The translations under genes and the position numbers were made by a program. The notes beneath the pieces are model-generated. The model was not told where the DNA came from. It was given only the letters and a program-made list of their open reading frames with translations, and made no database searches. From an uncultured Microbacterium sp. (GTDB lineage Bacteria > Actinomycetota > Actinomycetes > Actinomycetales > Microbacteriaceae): a stretch of 64,000 nt of DNA. Of the stretch, positions 50,227-58,585 are shown piece by piece. The first letter of the stretch is position 1, and each line of letters starts with the position of its first letter. The stretch lies in contig NZ_FLQR01000009.1 of the NCBI RefSeq assembly GCF_900078385.1, forward strand, positions 1 to 64,000. Direction: 5' to 3'.

Positions 50227-50994
50227 ATGGACATGTGGCAGCCCGAGCCGCTCGCCCTCTGGGACGACGCGTGGGCGCAGGAGCAGGAGCCTCCGCAGGC
50301 GCCGGCGCTTCCCCCGTGGGCGCACGCGATCGGCGTCTTCGACCTGGAGACGACGGGTGTCGACGTCGCGACGGACCGCATCGTCACGGCCCACGTGGGG
50401 CTGCTCGACGCGGACGGCGGCGTCGTCCGTGCGCACGGATGGCTCGCCGACCCGGGTGTGGAGATCCCCGCCGGCGCGACCGCCGTGCACGGCATCACGA
50501 CCGCCCACGCGCGAGCGGAGGGCCGCCCATCCGCCGACGTCGTGGCGGAGATCGTCGAGGCCCTGCGGGCGCTCCTGGACGCCGGCATCCCCGTGGTCGC
50601 GTACAACGCGCCGTACGACTTCTCGCTGCTCAAGCACGAGGCGCTCCGGCACGGCATCCCGCCGATCCTCGATCCCGCCCCCGTCATCGACCCGCTCGTC
50701 CTGGACAAGACGTACGACCGGTACCGCCGCGGCAAGCGGACCCTGGAGGTCGTGGCGGCGCACTACGCCGTCACGCTGGAGGGCGCCCACGATGCGGCAG
50801 CCGACGCGATCGCGGCAGGACGCGTCGCACAGGCGCTCGCCGCGCGCTTCGCGCTGCCTCCGACGGTGCACGAGCTGCACACGCAGCAGATCGGCTGGGC
50901 GCGCGCGCAGGCGGAGAGCCTGACGGAGTACTTCATCCGCATCGGCCGCCTCGACGCCGAAGACGCGCTCGACGGCAGCTGGCCCATCCGCTGA
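50227..50994 (+). CDS. DnaQ-like DEDDh 3'-5' exonuclease
   Basis: A 255-residue exonuclease-domain protein. ExoI is GVFDLETTGVDV with metal-binding Asp and Glu, ExoII is VAYNAPYDFSLL, and ExoIII is GAHDAAADAIAA with the His-Asp pair. No polymerase or other domain is attached; a 60-residue C-terminal helical tail (ESLTEYFIRIG) follows. TACCGT six bases before ATG supports a leaderless start. It may act in DNA repair or RNA turnover. Confidence 0.92.
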   Translation: MDMWQPEPLALWDDAWAQEQEPPQAPALPPWAHAIGVFDLETTGVDVATDRIVTAHVGLLDADGGVVRAHGWLADPGVEIPAGATAVHGITTAHARAEGRPSADVVAEIVEALRALLDAGIPVVAYNAPYDFSLLKHEALRHGIPPILDPAPVIDPLVLDKTYDRYRRGKRTLEVVAAHYAVTLEGAHDAAADAIAAGRVAQALAARFALPPTVHELHTQQIGWARAQAESLTEYFIRIGRLDAEDALDGSWPIR

Positions 50995-51103
50995 CTCGCG
51001 GGGTCAGAGGCGGCGGCCTGCCGACGTGGAGTCAGGCCGATCCGGCCGCGATCGGCCTGAGCCGGGCGGATCGCCTGAACCAGGTGGCACCGACGGGCCG
51101 GGA

Positions 51104-51616
51104 TCACTGCGCCGGCAGGCACCCGCCGTCCATGATGATGCCGCCCACCTCGACGGTGACCCGCTCCGCCTCCAGCGCCCCGTACACGCAGCCGCCGGCG
51201 GGGCCCGCCGCGCCGAACAGGACGTCGCCAGCCCCCGTGCGGGTCTGGATCGCGGTCACTCCGGCGTCCGCGAGGGCAGCGCGCACGCCCTCCTCGGTGA
51301 AGCCGCCGTCGGCCGTACGCAGGGCCTCGAGCGCGGCGGTGACCGGGGCGATGAGCCGCTCGTTCTCCGCCTGCGCGTCGGCGCTCAGCTCCAGGCGCTG
51401 GCGGTAGAGGTCGTTCAGCGCCATCGCGGCATCCGGGTCGTACCCGGCGCAGCCCTCCGGGAGGTCCACGCCCTCCTGCTCGGGGCACGCGGCCGTCGGC
51501 GACGGGGACGCCGACGCGGACGGCGACGGGGAGGCTCCGACCACCGTCGCGCAGCCCGCGGTCAGCGTCAGCAGGGCGAGGAGGGGCGCGAGGAGCACGA
51601 GTCTGCGAACGGCCAT
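51104..51616 (-). CDS. Putative lipoprotein of unknown function
   Basis: A 170-residue exported protein with signal MAVRRLVLLAPLLALLTLTAGC; lipobox TAGC puts the acylated Cys at position 22. A Ser/Pro/Ala linker follows (GASPSPSASASPSPTAAC), then a small domain with an NDLYRQRLELSADAQAENERL helix and four further cysteines that could form disulfides. TAGCGT six bases before ATG suggests a leaderless transcript. I recognise no family. The 109 bases between it and the exonuclease gene hold nothing evident. Confidence 0.8.
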   Translation of the reverse strand: MAVRRLVLLAPLLALLTLTAGCATVVGASPSPSASASPSPTAACPEQEGVDLPEGCAGYDPDAAMALNDLYRQRLELSADAQAENERLIAPVTAALEALRTADGGFTEEGVRAALADAGVTAIQTRTGAGDVLFGAAGPAGGCVYGALEAERVTVEVGGIIMDGGCLPAQ

Positions 51617-51648
51617 GCCGCCACGCTAACCGAGACCCCGGCGCACGA

Positions 51649-51676
51649 CGAAGGCCCCGCCGGAGCGGGGCCTTCG
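51649..51676 (-). terminator. Terminator after rpmE
   Basis: A 12-base-pair perfect stem (CGAAGGCCCCGC and complement) with a four-base loop, eleven bases after the L31 stop codon. Confidence 0.8.
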
Positions 51677-51687
51677 GGGACGGCTGC

Positions 51688-51939
51688 TTACTTGGAGCCG
51701 AAGTTCTTGAAGCGCTGGTTGAACTTCTCGACGCGGCCGGCGGAGTCCATGATGCGCTGCTTGCCCGTGTAGAACGGGTGCGAAGCGGACGAGATCTCGA
51801 CGTCGACGACGGGGTACGTCACACCGTCGAGCTCGATCGTCTTGTCGCTGGTCACCGTCGAACGGGTGAGGAAGGTGTCGCCGGAGCCCAGGTCGCGGAA
51901 CACGACGGCCTGGTAGTCGGGGTGGATGTCAGTCTTCAT
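51688..51939 (-). CDS. rpmE: 50S ribosomal protein L31, type B
   Basis: An 83-residue L31: [16 protein letters not shown], the long insert [30 protein letters not shown]. It has no cysteines, so it is the zinc-independent (C-minus) type B form. In bacteria with both forms this paralogue is used under zinc shortage; whether a zinc form exists elsewhere cannot be seen. A GAGGA site precedes the ATG. It is transcribed alone from an extended -10 promoter with a structured leader. Confidence 0.95.
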   Translation of the reverse strand: MKTDIHPDYQAVVFRDLGSGDTFLTRSTVTSDKTIELDGVTYPVVDVEISSASHPFYTGKQRIMDSAGRVEKFNQRFKNFGSK

Positions 51940-52022
51940 GATGGTCCTCTAGCCGGGTGTCCTGGATTTGGCCAGGACGGTCAAAGTCTGCGGTGCGAAC
52001 GCACCAAAGAGAGATTCTATCA
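51940..52022 (-). promoter_or_regulatory. rpmE promoter and structured 5' leader
   Basis: On the minus strand TGATAGAAT is an extended -10 element (TAGAAT at 52019-52014). The roughly 68-base leader contains two hairpins, GGTGCG/CGCACC (51992-52005) and GTCCTGG/CCAGGAC (51959-51978), before the binding site. Ribosomal protein leaders for L31 are known in actinobacteria, so autoregulation is likely. Confidence 0.6.
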
Positions 52023-52025
52023 GGT

Positions 52026-52811
52026 TCAGGATGCGGCGCGCGCGGCGAAGCGTCCGCCGTCCTCGGAGAGCGCGATCTCCACGCCGAACGTCGCCGTGAG
52101 GTTCTCCGCCGTGAGCGTCTCCGCGATGGGCCCGGCGGCGACGATCGCGCCGTCGCGGAGCAGCAGGGCGTGCGTGAAGCCGACCGGCACCTCCTCGACG
52201 TGGTGGGTCACCATGATCATGGCGGGCGTCGTCGGCGTCTGCGCGTAGCCGCCGAGGAGACCCAGGAGCTCCTCGCGCGCGCCGAGGTCGAGGCTTGCGG
52301 CCGGCTCGTCCAGGAGCAGCAGCTCCGGGTCGGTCATGACGGAACGGGCGATCTGGACCCGCTTCTGCTCGCCGTCGGACAGGGTGCCGAACGTGCGCTC
52401 GGCGAGGTGCTCGAGCTTCCACTCGGCCAGGACGCGACGCGCGCGGCGCTCGTCGATCGTCTCGTAGTCCTCGTGCCAGCGGCCGAGCACCGAGAACGCG
52501 GCCGTGAGCACGACATCCAGCACCGTCTCCTCCGGCGGGATCCGCTTGGCCATCGCCGACGAGGCGAAGCCGATCCGGGGACGCAGCTCGAACACGTCGG
52601 TGCGGCCCAGCCGCTCGTCGAGGATCGTGACGGCGCCGGACGTCGGGTGGATGAGGGTCGCGGCCAGCTGCAGAATGGTCGTCTTGCCGGCCCCGTTGGG
52701 TCCGAGCACCACCCAGCGCTGGTCGTCGGAGACGGTCCAGGCCACGTGATCGACGATGTTGCGGGCGTTGCGGCGGACGACGACGTCGGCGAAATCGAGG
52801 ACGTGGGGCAT
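52026..52811 (-). CDS. ABC transporter ATP-binding protein
   Basis: A 261-residue ATPase. Walker A is GPNGAGKTTIL, the signature is GTLSDGEQKRVQIARS (LSDGE variant), Walker B is LLLLDEPAASLD and the switch His lies in MVTHHVEEVP. No permease gene is adjacent, so it resembles the stand-alone YlmA/ModF-like group whose partner is unknown. It lies 9 bases after glgA on the same strand and may be cotranscribed. Confidence 0.88.
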   Translation of the reverse strand: MPHVLDFADVVVRRNARNIVDHVAWTVSDDQRWVVLGPNGAGKTTILQLAATLIHPTSGAVTILDERLGRTDVFELRPRIGFASSAMAKRIPPEETVLDVVLTAAFSVLGRWHEDYETIDERRARRVLAEWKLEHLAERTFGTLSDGEQKRVQIARSVMTDPELLLLDEPAASLDLGAREELLGLLGGYAQTPTTPAMIMVTHHVEEVPVGFTHALLLRDGAIVAAGPIAETLTAENLTATFGVEIALSEDGGRFAARAAS

Positions 52812-52820
52812 ACCTCCAGC

Positions 52821-54014
52821 CTATCGGCCGACGGCGGTCACCTCGCGGTACAGCGCGGCCGTGGCGTCGGCGATCGCCGCCCAGCTGAACTCCTCCGCGG
52901 CGCGTTCCCGGCCCGCCGCGCCGTAGGCCCGCGCGCGCTCTGGATCGGAGACGACCTCGGTCAGGGTCGCAGCCAGATCGGCGACGAACTTCTCCGGATC
53001 CAGCGGCGTCCCCGTGCCGTCCTGCACCTGCTCGATCGGGACGAGACGGCCCGTCACGCCGTCCACGACGACCTCGGGGATCCCGCCGGTCGCGGTGCCG
53101 ACGACGGCGACGCCGCACGCCATCGCCTCGAGGTTGACGATCCCGAGCGGCTCGTACACCGACGGGCAGACGAACGTCGTGGCGGCGGTGAGGATGGCGC
53201 AGAGCTGATCGCGCTGCAGGAAGTCGTCGATCCACACGACGCCCTCACGCGTCTGCTGCAGGCCGCGCACGAGCTCCTGCACCTCGGCCATGATCTGCGG
53301 GGTGTCCGGCGCTCCGGCGCAGAGCACGACCTGCACGTCCTTCGGGAGACGCTCGGCGGCGCGGAGGAAGTACGGGAGGCCCTTCTGCCGCGTGATCCGC
53401 CCGACGAAGACGACGGACGGGCGGGCAGGGTCGATGCCGTAGCGCGCCAGCAGCGCGTCGTCGGAGACGGGGCGCCAGGTCTCGACGTCGATCCCGTTGT
53501 AGATGACCCGGACCTTCGCGGGATCCAGCGCCGGGTAGCTGCGGAGGATGTCCTGGCGCATGCCCTCACTGACGGCCACGACGGCCGCGGCGCCCTCGTA
53601 CGCGGTCTTCTCGATGTAGCTGGACACGGCGTACCCGCCGCCCAGCTGCTCGGCCTTCCACGGACGCAGCGGCTCGAGGGAGTGCGCCGTGACGACATGC
53701 GGGATGCCGTGCAGCAGCGAGGCGAGATGGCCGGCGAAGTTCGCGTACCAGGTGTGGCTGTGCACGACGTCGGCACCGGCGACATCGCCGACGATCTCCA
53801 GGTCGGTGCCGAGGGTCTGGATGGCCGCGTTCGCGGCGGAGAGCTCCGTCGGGACGCCGTAGGAGGTGGTCCCCTGTTCGTCGCGGTCCGCGCCGAACGC
53901 CCGCACCTCGACCTCGATGGCGGTGCGGAGCGCCTTGACGAGCTCCGTCACGTGGACCCCCGCTCCCCCGTAGACCTCGGGCGGGTACTCCTTCGTGACG
54001 ATGTCGACGCGCAT
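52821..54014 (-). CDS. glgA: Glycogen synthase / GlgA-GlgM-type glucosyltransferase
   Basis: A 397-residue GT-B glycosyltransferase. The N-terminal VDIVTKEYPPEVYGGAGVHVTELVKAL, HSHTWYANFAG, AVSEGMRQDIL, VFVGRITRQKGLPYFLRAA, and CPSVYEPLGIVNLEAMACGVAVVGTATGGIPEVV place it in the actinobacterial GlgA group. The homologue in mycobacteria (GlgM) makes maltose-1-phosphate from ADP-glucose, so that activity is also possible. It is divergent from glgC, which supplies ADP-glucose; 46 bases separate the starts. Confidence 0.92.
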   Translation of the reverse strand: MRVDIVTKEYPPEVYGGAGVHVTELVKALRTAIEVEVRAFGADRDEQGTTSYGVPTELSAANAAIQTLGTDLEIVGDVAGADVVHSHTWYANFAGHLASLLHGIPHVVTAHSLEPLRPWKAEQLGGGYAVSSYIEKTAYEGAAAVVAVSEGMRQDILRSYPALDPAKVRVIYNGIDVETWRPVSDDALLARYGIDPARPSVVFVGRITRQKGLPYFLRAAERLPKDVQVVLCAGAPDTPQIMAEVQELVRGLQQTREGVVWIDDFLQRDQLCAILTAATTFVCPSVYEPLGIVNLEAMACGVAVVGTATGGIPEVVVDGVTGRLVPIEQVQDGTGTPLDPEKFVADLAATLTEVVSDPERARAYGAAGRERAAEEFSWAAIADATAALYREVTAVGR

Positions 54015-54060
54015 GAGTTGAAACTAGTACAGAGCCCGAACCCGGGCCTAGTGTGGGGGC

Positions 54061-55305
54061 ATGCCTGCAGCGCCGAAGGTCTTCGGAATCATCCTCGCCG
54101 GCGGCGAGGGCAAACGCCTCATGCCGTTGACGGTGGATCGCGCCAAACCGGCCGTGCCCTTCGGCGGGCAGTACCGGTTGATCGACTTCGCCATCTCCAA
54201 CCTCGTGAACTCCGGTCTTCGGCAGATCGTCGTGCTCACGCAGTACAAGTCGCACAGCCTCGACCGCCATGTGTCGCAGACGTGGCGGATGTCGGCGCTC
54301 CTGAACGCGTACGTCGCGTCGGTGCCGGCGCAGCAGCGCCTGGGCAAGAGGTGGTTCTCCGGGTCGGCCGACGCGATCCTGCAGTCGCTGAACCTCATCC
54401 ACGACGAGAAGCCCGACATCGTCGCCGTGATCGGCGCCGACCACGTGTACCGCATGGACTTCGAGCAGATGATCGATGCGCACATCGAATCCGGCGCACG
54501 CGCGACGGTCGCCGGCATCCGGCAGCCGATCGCCCTCGCCAATCAGTTCGGCGTGATCGACCTCGACCCGGCGGACAACCTCACGATCCGCGAGTTCCTG
54601 GAGAAGCCGCAGAACCCGACCGGGCTCTCGGACAGCCCGCACGAGGTCCTCGCCTCGATGGGCAACTACATCTTCGACACCGACGCGCTCATCGAGGCCG
54701 TGGAGGCCGACGGGGAGCTCCCGACGTCGAATCACGACATGGGTGGCGACATCGTCCCCTACTTCGTGCGCCGCGGCGAGGCCGCCGTGTACGACTTCAA
54801 GCGCAACGACGTGCCCGGGTCCACGGATCGCGACCGCGACTACTGGCGGGACGTGGGGACGATCGATTCGTTCTTCGACGCCCACATGGACCTGATCTCG
54901 ACGCTGCCGATCTTCAACCTGTACAACACGGACTGGCCGATCCATTCGCAGTCGGTCAACTCGCCGCCCGCGAAGTTCGTGCGCGACGGGGTCGGCCGGA
55001 TCGGCAATGCGATCGACTCGATCGTCTCGCTCGGCTCCGTCCTGTCCGGGACGCATCTCGAGCGCAGCGTCGTCGGCCCGTGGACGCTCGCCGGAGGCGG
55101 CTCGACGATCACCGACTCGGTGCTCTTCGAGCAGGTCAACGTGGGAGCGGGAGCCCGCGTGCACCGCGCGATCCTGGACAAGAACGTCGTCCTCGATCCC
55201 GGTGCGACGGTCGGCGTCGACCGTGCGCGGGACCTGGCCCGCGGGTTCACCGTGACCGACAGCGGCATCACGGTCGTCGGCAAGAACGTCCACGTCACGG
55301 GCTGA
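54061..55305 (+). CDS. glgC: Glucose-1-phosphate adenylyltransferase
   Basis: A 414-residue ADP-glucose pyrophosphorylase: [27 protein letters not shown] at the start is the nucleotide-binding loop, [35 protein letters not shown] and a C-terminal left-handed beta-helix domain ([31 protein letters not shown]). It makes ADP-glucose for glycogen. TAGTGT six bases before ATG indicates a leaderless transcript. It pairs with the divergent glgA. Confidence 0.96.
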   Translation: MPAAPKVFGIILAGGEGKRLMPLTVDRAKPAVPFGGQYRLIDFAISNLVNSGLRQIVVLTQYKSHSLDRHVSQTWRMSALLNAYVASVPAQQRLGKRWFSGSADAILQSLNLIHDEKPDIVAVIGADHVYRMDFEQMIDAHIESGARATVAGIRQPIALANQFGVIDLDPADNLTIREFLEKPQNPTGLSDSPHEVLASMGNYIFDTDALIEAVEADGELPTSNHDMGGDIVPYFVRRGEAAVYDFKRNDVPGSTDRDRDYWRDVGTIDSFFDAHMDLISTLPIFNLYNTDWPIHSQSVNSPPAKFVRDGVGRIGNAIDSIVSLGSVLSGTHLERSVVGPWTLAGGGSTITDSVLFEQVNVGAGARVHRAILDKNVVLDPGATVGVDRARDLARGFTVTDSGITVVGKNVHVTG

Positions 55306-55330
55306 GCGAGCGCAGCGCTAGCGTGGTGGG

Positions 55331-55966
55331 GTGCCTGACGCCCGCTTCCTCGTCGTGTTCGACGCCGACTCCACGCTCATCCGCAACGAGGTCATCGAGC
55401 TGATCGCCGACGAGGCCGGCCGCGGTGCCGAGGTGGCACTCGCGACGGAGGCCGCCATGCGCGGGGAGGTCGACTTCGCGACGAGTCTGCGCTCCCGCGT
55501 CGAGGCGCTGGCCGGCGTCCCGGTCGCCGCGTTCGCGCGCGTCCTCGCGCGCGTCGAGCCCACGCCGGGCGTCACCGCGCTGATCGAGGCGATCCACGCG
55601 CGCGGCGGCGTCGCATCCGTCGTGTCCGGCGGGTTCCACGAGGTGCTGGACACCGTCGCCCCGTCGCTCGGCGTCGACGTGTGGCGCGCGAACCGCCTGA
55701 TGGCCGCCGACGGCGCCCTCACCGGGGTGGTGGACGGCGGGATCGTGGATGCCGAGGGCAAGGCCGACGCGCTGCGGGAGTGGGCCGCGGCGTACGGCGT
55801 GCCGCTGGCCCGGACGATCGCGATCGGGGACGGCGCGAACGACCTGAGGATGATGGCCGCCGCCGGCCTCGGACTGGCGTTCAACGCCAAGCCCGCCGTC
55901 CGCGCGCAGGCCGACCTCGTGATCGAACGCGTAGACCTGGCCGAGGTCATCCCGCTCCTGCCCTGA
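55331..55966 (+). CDS. serB: Phosphoserine phosphatase (HAD-IB)
   Basis: A 211-residue HAD-IB enzyme without the N-terminal ACT domain. Motif I is VFDADSTLIRNEVIELIADEAG, motif II SVVSGGFHEVLD, motif IV IGDGANDLRMMAAAGLGLAFNAKP. It removes phosphate from phosphoserine in serine synthesis. TAGCGT six bases before the GTG suggests a leaderless transcript. It follows glgC by 25 bases but has its own promoter. Confidence 0.93.
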   Translation: MPDARFLVVFDADSTLIRNEVIELIADEAGRGAEVALATEAAMRGEVDFATSLRSRVEALAGVPVAAFARVLARVEPTPGVTALIEAIHARGGVASVVSGGFHEVLDTVAPSLGVDVWRANRLMAADGALTGVVDGGIVDAEGKADALREWAAAYGVPLARTIAIGDGANDLRMMAAAGLGLAFNAKPAVRAQADLVIERVDLAEVIPLLP

Positions 55967-55997
55967 CGATGTCGGGGGGCGGGAGTAGCGTCCGTCT

Positions 55998-56705
55998 ATG
56001 GACATCCTGCTGATCCCCGGTCTCTGGCTCGACGCGTCGTCCTGGGACGACATCTCCCCACGGCTGCGCGCGGCCGGCCATACGCCGCACGCCCTCACGT
56101 TGCCGGGTGTCGGCGCACCCGCCGCGGAGAGCAGCGGCATCGGCATCGCGGACTGGGTCGCGGCGGTCGTCGCCGAGATCGACGCCCTGCCGGGACCCGT
56201 GGTCCTCGTCGGGCACAGCGGCGGCGGCAACGTCGCGTGGGGTGCGGCCGCGGCGCGACCCGACCGTGTCGCCCATGTCGTCTTCGTGGACACGGTTCCC
56301 CCGCCGCCGGACTCCGGGATCTCCGAGTTCCCCGTGGTCGACGGCGTCGTCCCGTTCCCGGGGTGGGACTTCTTCGAGGACGAGGACGTGTGGGACATCG
56401 ACGAGGCCACGCGCGCGGCGACCGCGCCGCGCACCCGGTCGGTGCCCGCGCGTGTGCCGACCGACCCGCTCGCCCTGACCGACGAGCGACGCTTCGGCGT
56501 GCCGGCGACGCTGCTCATGGGCGGGATGGACGAGGAGGCGTTCCGTCAGGCGGTCGCGAACTGGGGGCCGTACGGCGAGGAGTTCGGTGCCATCGCGGAG
56601 GCGCGGGTCGTGAAACTCGACACGGCGCACTGGCCGCAGTTCACGCAGCCCGAGCGACTCGCGCAGGCGATCATCGCCGCGATCGGCCGCGACGAGACAC
56701 CGTGA
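55998..56705 (+). CDS. Alpha/beta hydrolase, short form
   Basis: A 235-residue alpha/beta hydrolase beginning MDILLIPGLWLDASSWDD. The nucleophile elbow is VLVGHSGGGN, the acid and base lie near LLMGGMDEEAF and DTAHWPQF, and no separate lid domain is present. It belongs to the RsbQ/EstC-like set of small hydrolases. TAGCGT lies just upstream near 55985. The substrate is unknown. Confidence 0.86.
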   Translation: MDILLIPGLWLDASSWDDISPRLRAAGHTPHALTLPGVGAPAAESSGIGIADWVAAVVAEIDALPGPVVLVGHSGGGNVAWGAAAARPDRVAHVVFVDTVPPPPDSGISEFPVVDGVVPFPGWDFFEDEDVWDIDEATRAATAPRTRSVPARVPTDPLALTDERRFGVPATLLMGGMDEEAFRQAVANWGPYGEEFGAIAEARVVKLDTAHWPQFTQPERLAQAIIAAIGRDETP

Positions 56706-56720
56706 GGCGACCGTGCAGGT

Positions 56721-57431
56721 TCAGTGCCCCATGCCCAGGCCGCCGTCGACCGGGATGACCGCGCCGGAGATGTACGCGGCATCGTCGGAGGCGAGCCATG
56801 CGACGACCCCGGCCACCTCGTCGGCGGTCGCGAAGCGCCCCGCCGGGATGTTCTTCTTGTACTCGACCTGAGTCGCCTCGGGCAGCTCCGCCGTCATGTC
56901 GGTCTCGATGAAGCCCGGAGCGACGACGTTCGCGGTGATGCCGCGTCCGCCGAGCTCGCGCGTGAGCGAGCGCGCGAATCCCACGAGCCCGCTCTTGGAG
57001 GAGGAGTAGTTGATCTGCCCGGCCGAGCCGTAGAGGCCGACGACGCTGGAGATGAGGATGACGCGGCCCCACTTGGCGCGCAGCATCCCCTTCGCCGCGC
57101 GCTTGACGACGCGGAACGCGCCGCCGAGGTTCGTGGCCACGACCGAGTCGAAATCGTCCTCGGACATGCGCAGCAGGAGGGTGTCCTTCGTGACGCCCGC
57201 GTTCGCGACGACGATGCCGATGGGGCCGAGCTGCTGCTCGACCTCGGTGAACGCCGCGTCGACGGCGGCGGCGTCGGTCACGTCGGCACGCACCGTGAGC
57301 GTCCCCTCGGGGCCCTCCCCCGAACGGGCGGTGACCGCCACGCGGTATCCGGCGGCGACGAAGCGCTCCGCGATGGCGCGGCCGATGCCGCGGTTTCCTC
57401 CGGTGACGAGGACGACGCGATCCGTGGACAT
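56721..57431 (-). CDS. fabG: 3-oxoacyl-[ACP] reductase
   Basis: A 236-residue SDR with a complete active site: VTGGNRGIGRAIAERF cofactor loop, VANAGVTKD, catalytic Ser in LISSVVG, YSSSK (YxxxK), and C-terminal PGFIETDMTAELPE, IPVDGGLGMGH. The AGVTKDxLLxRM segment is diagnostic for FabG rather than generic SDRs. It reduces beta-ketoacyl-ACP in fatty-acid synthesis. It converges with the hydrolase gene. Confidence 0.9.
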   Translation of the reverse strand: MSTDRVVLVTGGNRGIGRAIAERFVAAGYRVAVTARSGEGPEGTLTVRADVTDAAAVDAAFTEVEQQLGPIGIVVANAGVTKDTLLLRMSEDDFDSVVATNLGGAFRVVKRAAKGMLRAKWGRVILISSVVGLYGSAGQINYSSSKSGLVGFARSLTRELGGRGITANVVAPGFIETDMTAELPEATQVEYKKNIPAGRFATADEVAGVVAWLASDDAAYISGAVIPVDGGLGMGH

Positions 57432-57539
57432 GGCTGCTCCCTGCTCGTGGTGAATCCGCACCAGCCTATCCGCGGTGCCGCACCGCGCTTCCGAGCCCCC
57501 ACCGCTACGCTGGAGATCCCGGTCAGAAGGAGCATTTCC

Positions 57540-57977
57540 GTGAGCGAGCCCACCCCGCCGCAGCCCCCGTACGCGCAGCCGCCCGTCGCACCTCCCGCGT
57601 ACGTCCCGCCGGCGTACCCGCCCGCTGCGCAGACCCCGCCGTACGCCGCGCCCGGTGCCTACCAGCCGCCCGTCAACCCGTACGCCTACGGCGGGTACGC
57701 GGCCGTACAGAAGACCAACACGCTCTCGATCGTGTCGATGATCGCCTCGATCGCCGGCTTCATCTGGATCCTCCCGTTCGTCGGGTCGCTCGCGGGCGCC
57801 ATCATGGGCCACATCTCGCTGAACCAGATCAAGCAGACCGGCGAGAAGGGCCGCGGCATGGCGCTCGCAGGGGTCATCGTCGGGTGGGCCGGACTGGCAC
57901 TGGTCGTGCTCGGCGTCATCGCGTTCCTCGCCTTCGCCTCATGGGCCGGGACGGTCGGCACGGGCTACAACTCCTGA
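57540..57977 (+). CDS. DUF4190 domain membrane protein
   Basis: A 145-residue protein: a Pro/Tyr/Ala-rich cytoplasmic N-terminus (repeats of PPYAQPP, PAYVPPAYPPA) of about 57 residues, then two membrane helices (TLSIVSMIASIAGFIWILPFVGSLAGAIMGHISL and MALAGVIVGWAGLALVVLGVIAFLAF). HISLNQIKQTGEKGRGMALAGVI is the DUF4190 signature. The GTG start has an AGAAGGAGC site. Function unknown; Pro-rich tails like this may mediate protein contacts. Confidence 0.88.
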   Translation: MSEPTPPQPPYAQPPVAPPAYVPPAYPPAAQTPPYAAPGAYQPPVNPYAYGGYAAVQKTNTLSIVSMIASIAGFIWILPFVGSLAGAIMGHISLNQIKQTGEKGRGMALAGVIVGWAGLALVVLGVIAFLAFASWAGTVGTGYNS

Positions 57978-58037
57978 CCGGCGCCGTCGACCGTGCACGG
58001 GCGTACCCTGGAAGGACCAGGAACGTCGGGACACACC

Positions 58038-58385
58038 GTGAAACCGCACACGCCGCAGTCGGCGACCTCGCTCCCCCGCGACCCACGGGACGAGGCCCAC
58101 ACCCGCATGACGAAGTACTTCGCCATGATGGCGGTGCGCCTCACGTGCCTCATCCTGATGGTCGTCGTGACGCCCTACTCCTGGTACACGTGGATCTTCG
58201 CCGCCGGCGCCATCGTCCTGCCCTACTTCGCGGTCGTGATCGCCAACGTGAGCTCGGGCCAGGACCAGGCGCGCCTCGTGCCGCCGGAGCGCCAGCTCGA
58301 GTCGCCCGCCCCGGCCGCCGCACCGGAGCCGACGGTCCCCCCGGTCATCCGCATCCGCGAAGCCGATCGCACGGACGAGTCGTGA
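58038..58385 (+). CDS. DUF3099 membrane protein
   Basis: A 115-residue actinobacterial protein: VKPHTPQSATSLPRDPRDEAHTRMTKYFAMMAVR followed by two membrane helices (LTCLILMVVVTP, WIFAAGAIVLPYFAVVIANV) and a Pro/Ala tail. The N-terminal sequence QSATSLPxDPxDE followed by RMxKYFxMMxxR is typical of DUF3099. The start is a GTG; an upstream in-frame GTG at 57993 is less likely. It overlaps the 67-residue gene by four bases, and a role linked to SURF1/cytochrome oxidase is suggested only by position. Confidence 0.85.
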   Translation: MKPHTPQSATSLPRDPRDEAHTRMTKYFAMMAVRLTCLILMVVVTPYSWYTWIFAAGAIVLPYFAVVIANVSSGQDQARLVPPERQLESPAPAAAPEPTVPPVIRIREADRTDES

Positions 58386-58585
58386 CGGAGGCGATCTGCT
58401 CCCGCGCCGGATGCCGCGCGGGCGCTGCCTGGCAGGTGCTCTGGCGGAATCCGCGCATCCACGGCCCGGAGCGCCGGAAGGTGTGGACCGCGTGCGACGA
58501 ACACGTGGACTACCTGCGCACGTTCCTGGCAGCGCGGGACTTCCCCGTCGAGGTGCAGCCGCTCGATGAGGCGGTCACCCCGTGA
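58382..58585 (+). CDS. Small Cys/His-containing protein (67 residues)
   Basis: Reads VTEAICSRAGCRAGAAWQ and includes WTACDEHVDYLRTFLAARDFP. Cysteines at C6 and C11 and the CDEH segment could bind a metal. Start and stop overlap DUF3099 and SURF1 genes by four bases each, so it is translated within one operon. Similar small proteins occur at this place in other actinobacteria and are often mislabelled; I cannot assign a function. Confidence 0.85.
   Translation: MTEAICSRAGCRAGAAWQVLWRNPRIHGPERRKVWTACDEHVDYLRTFLAARDFPVEVQPLDEAVTP

Noticed and set aside
51957..55403. An 1148-codon open frame on the plus strand opposite the ABC ATPase and glgA and across glgC
   Set aside because: It spans three well-supported genes on both strands, and its sequence is Arg/Asp/His-rich without domains.
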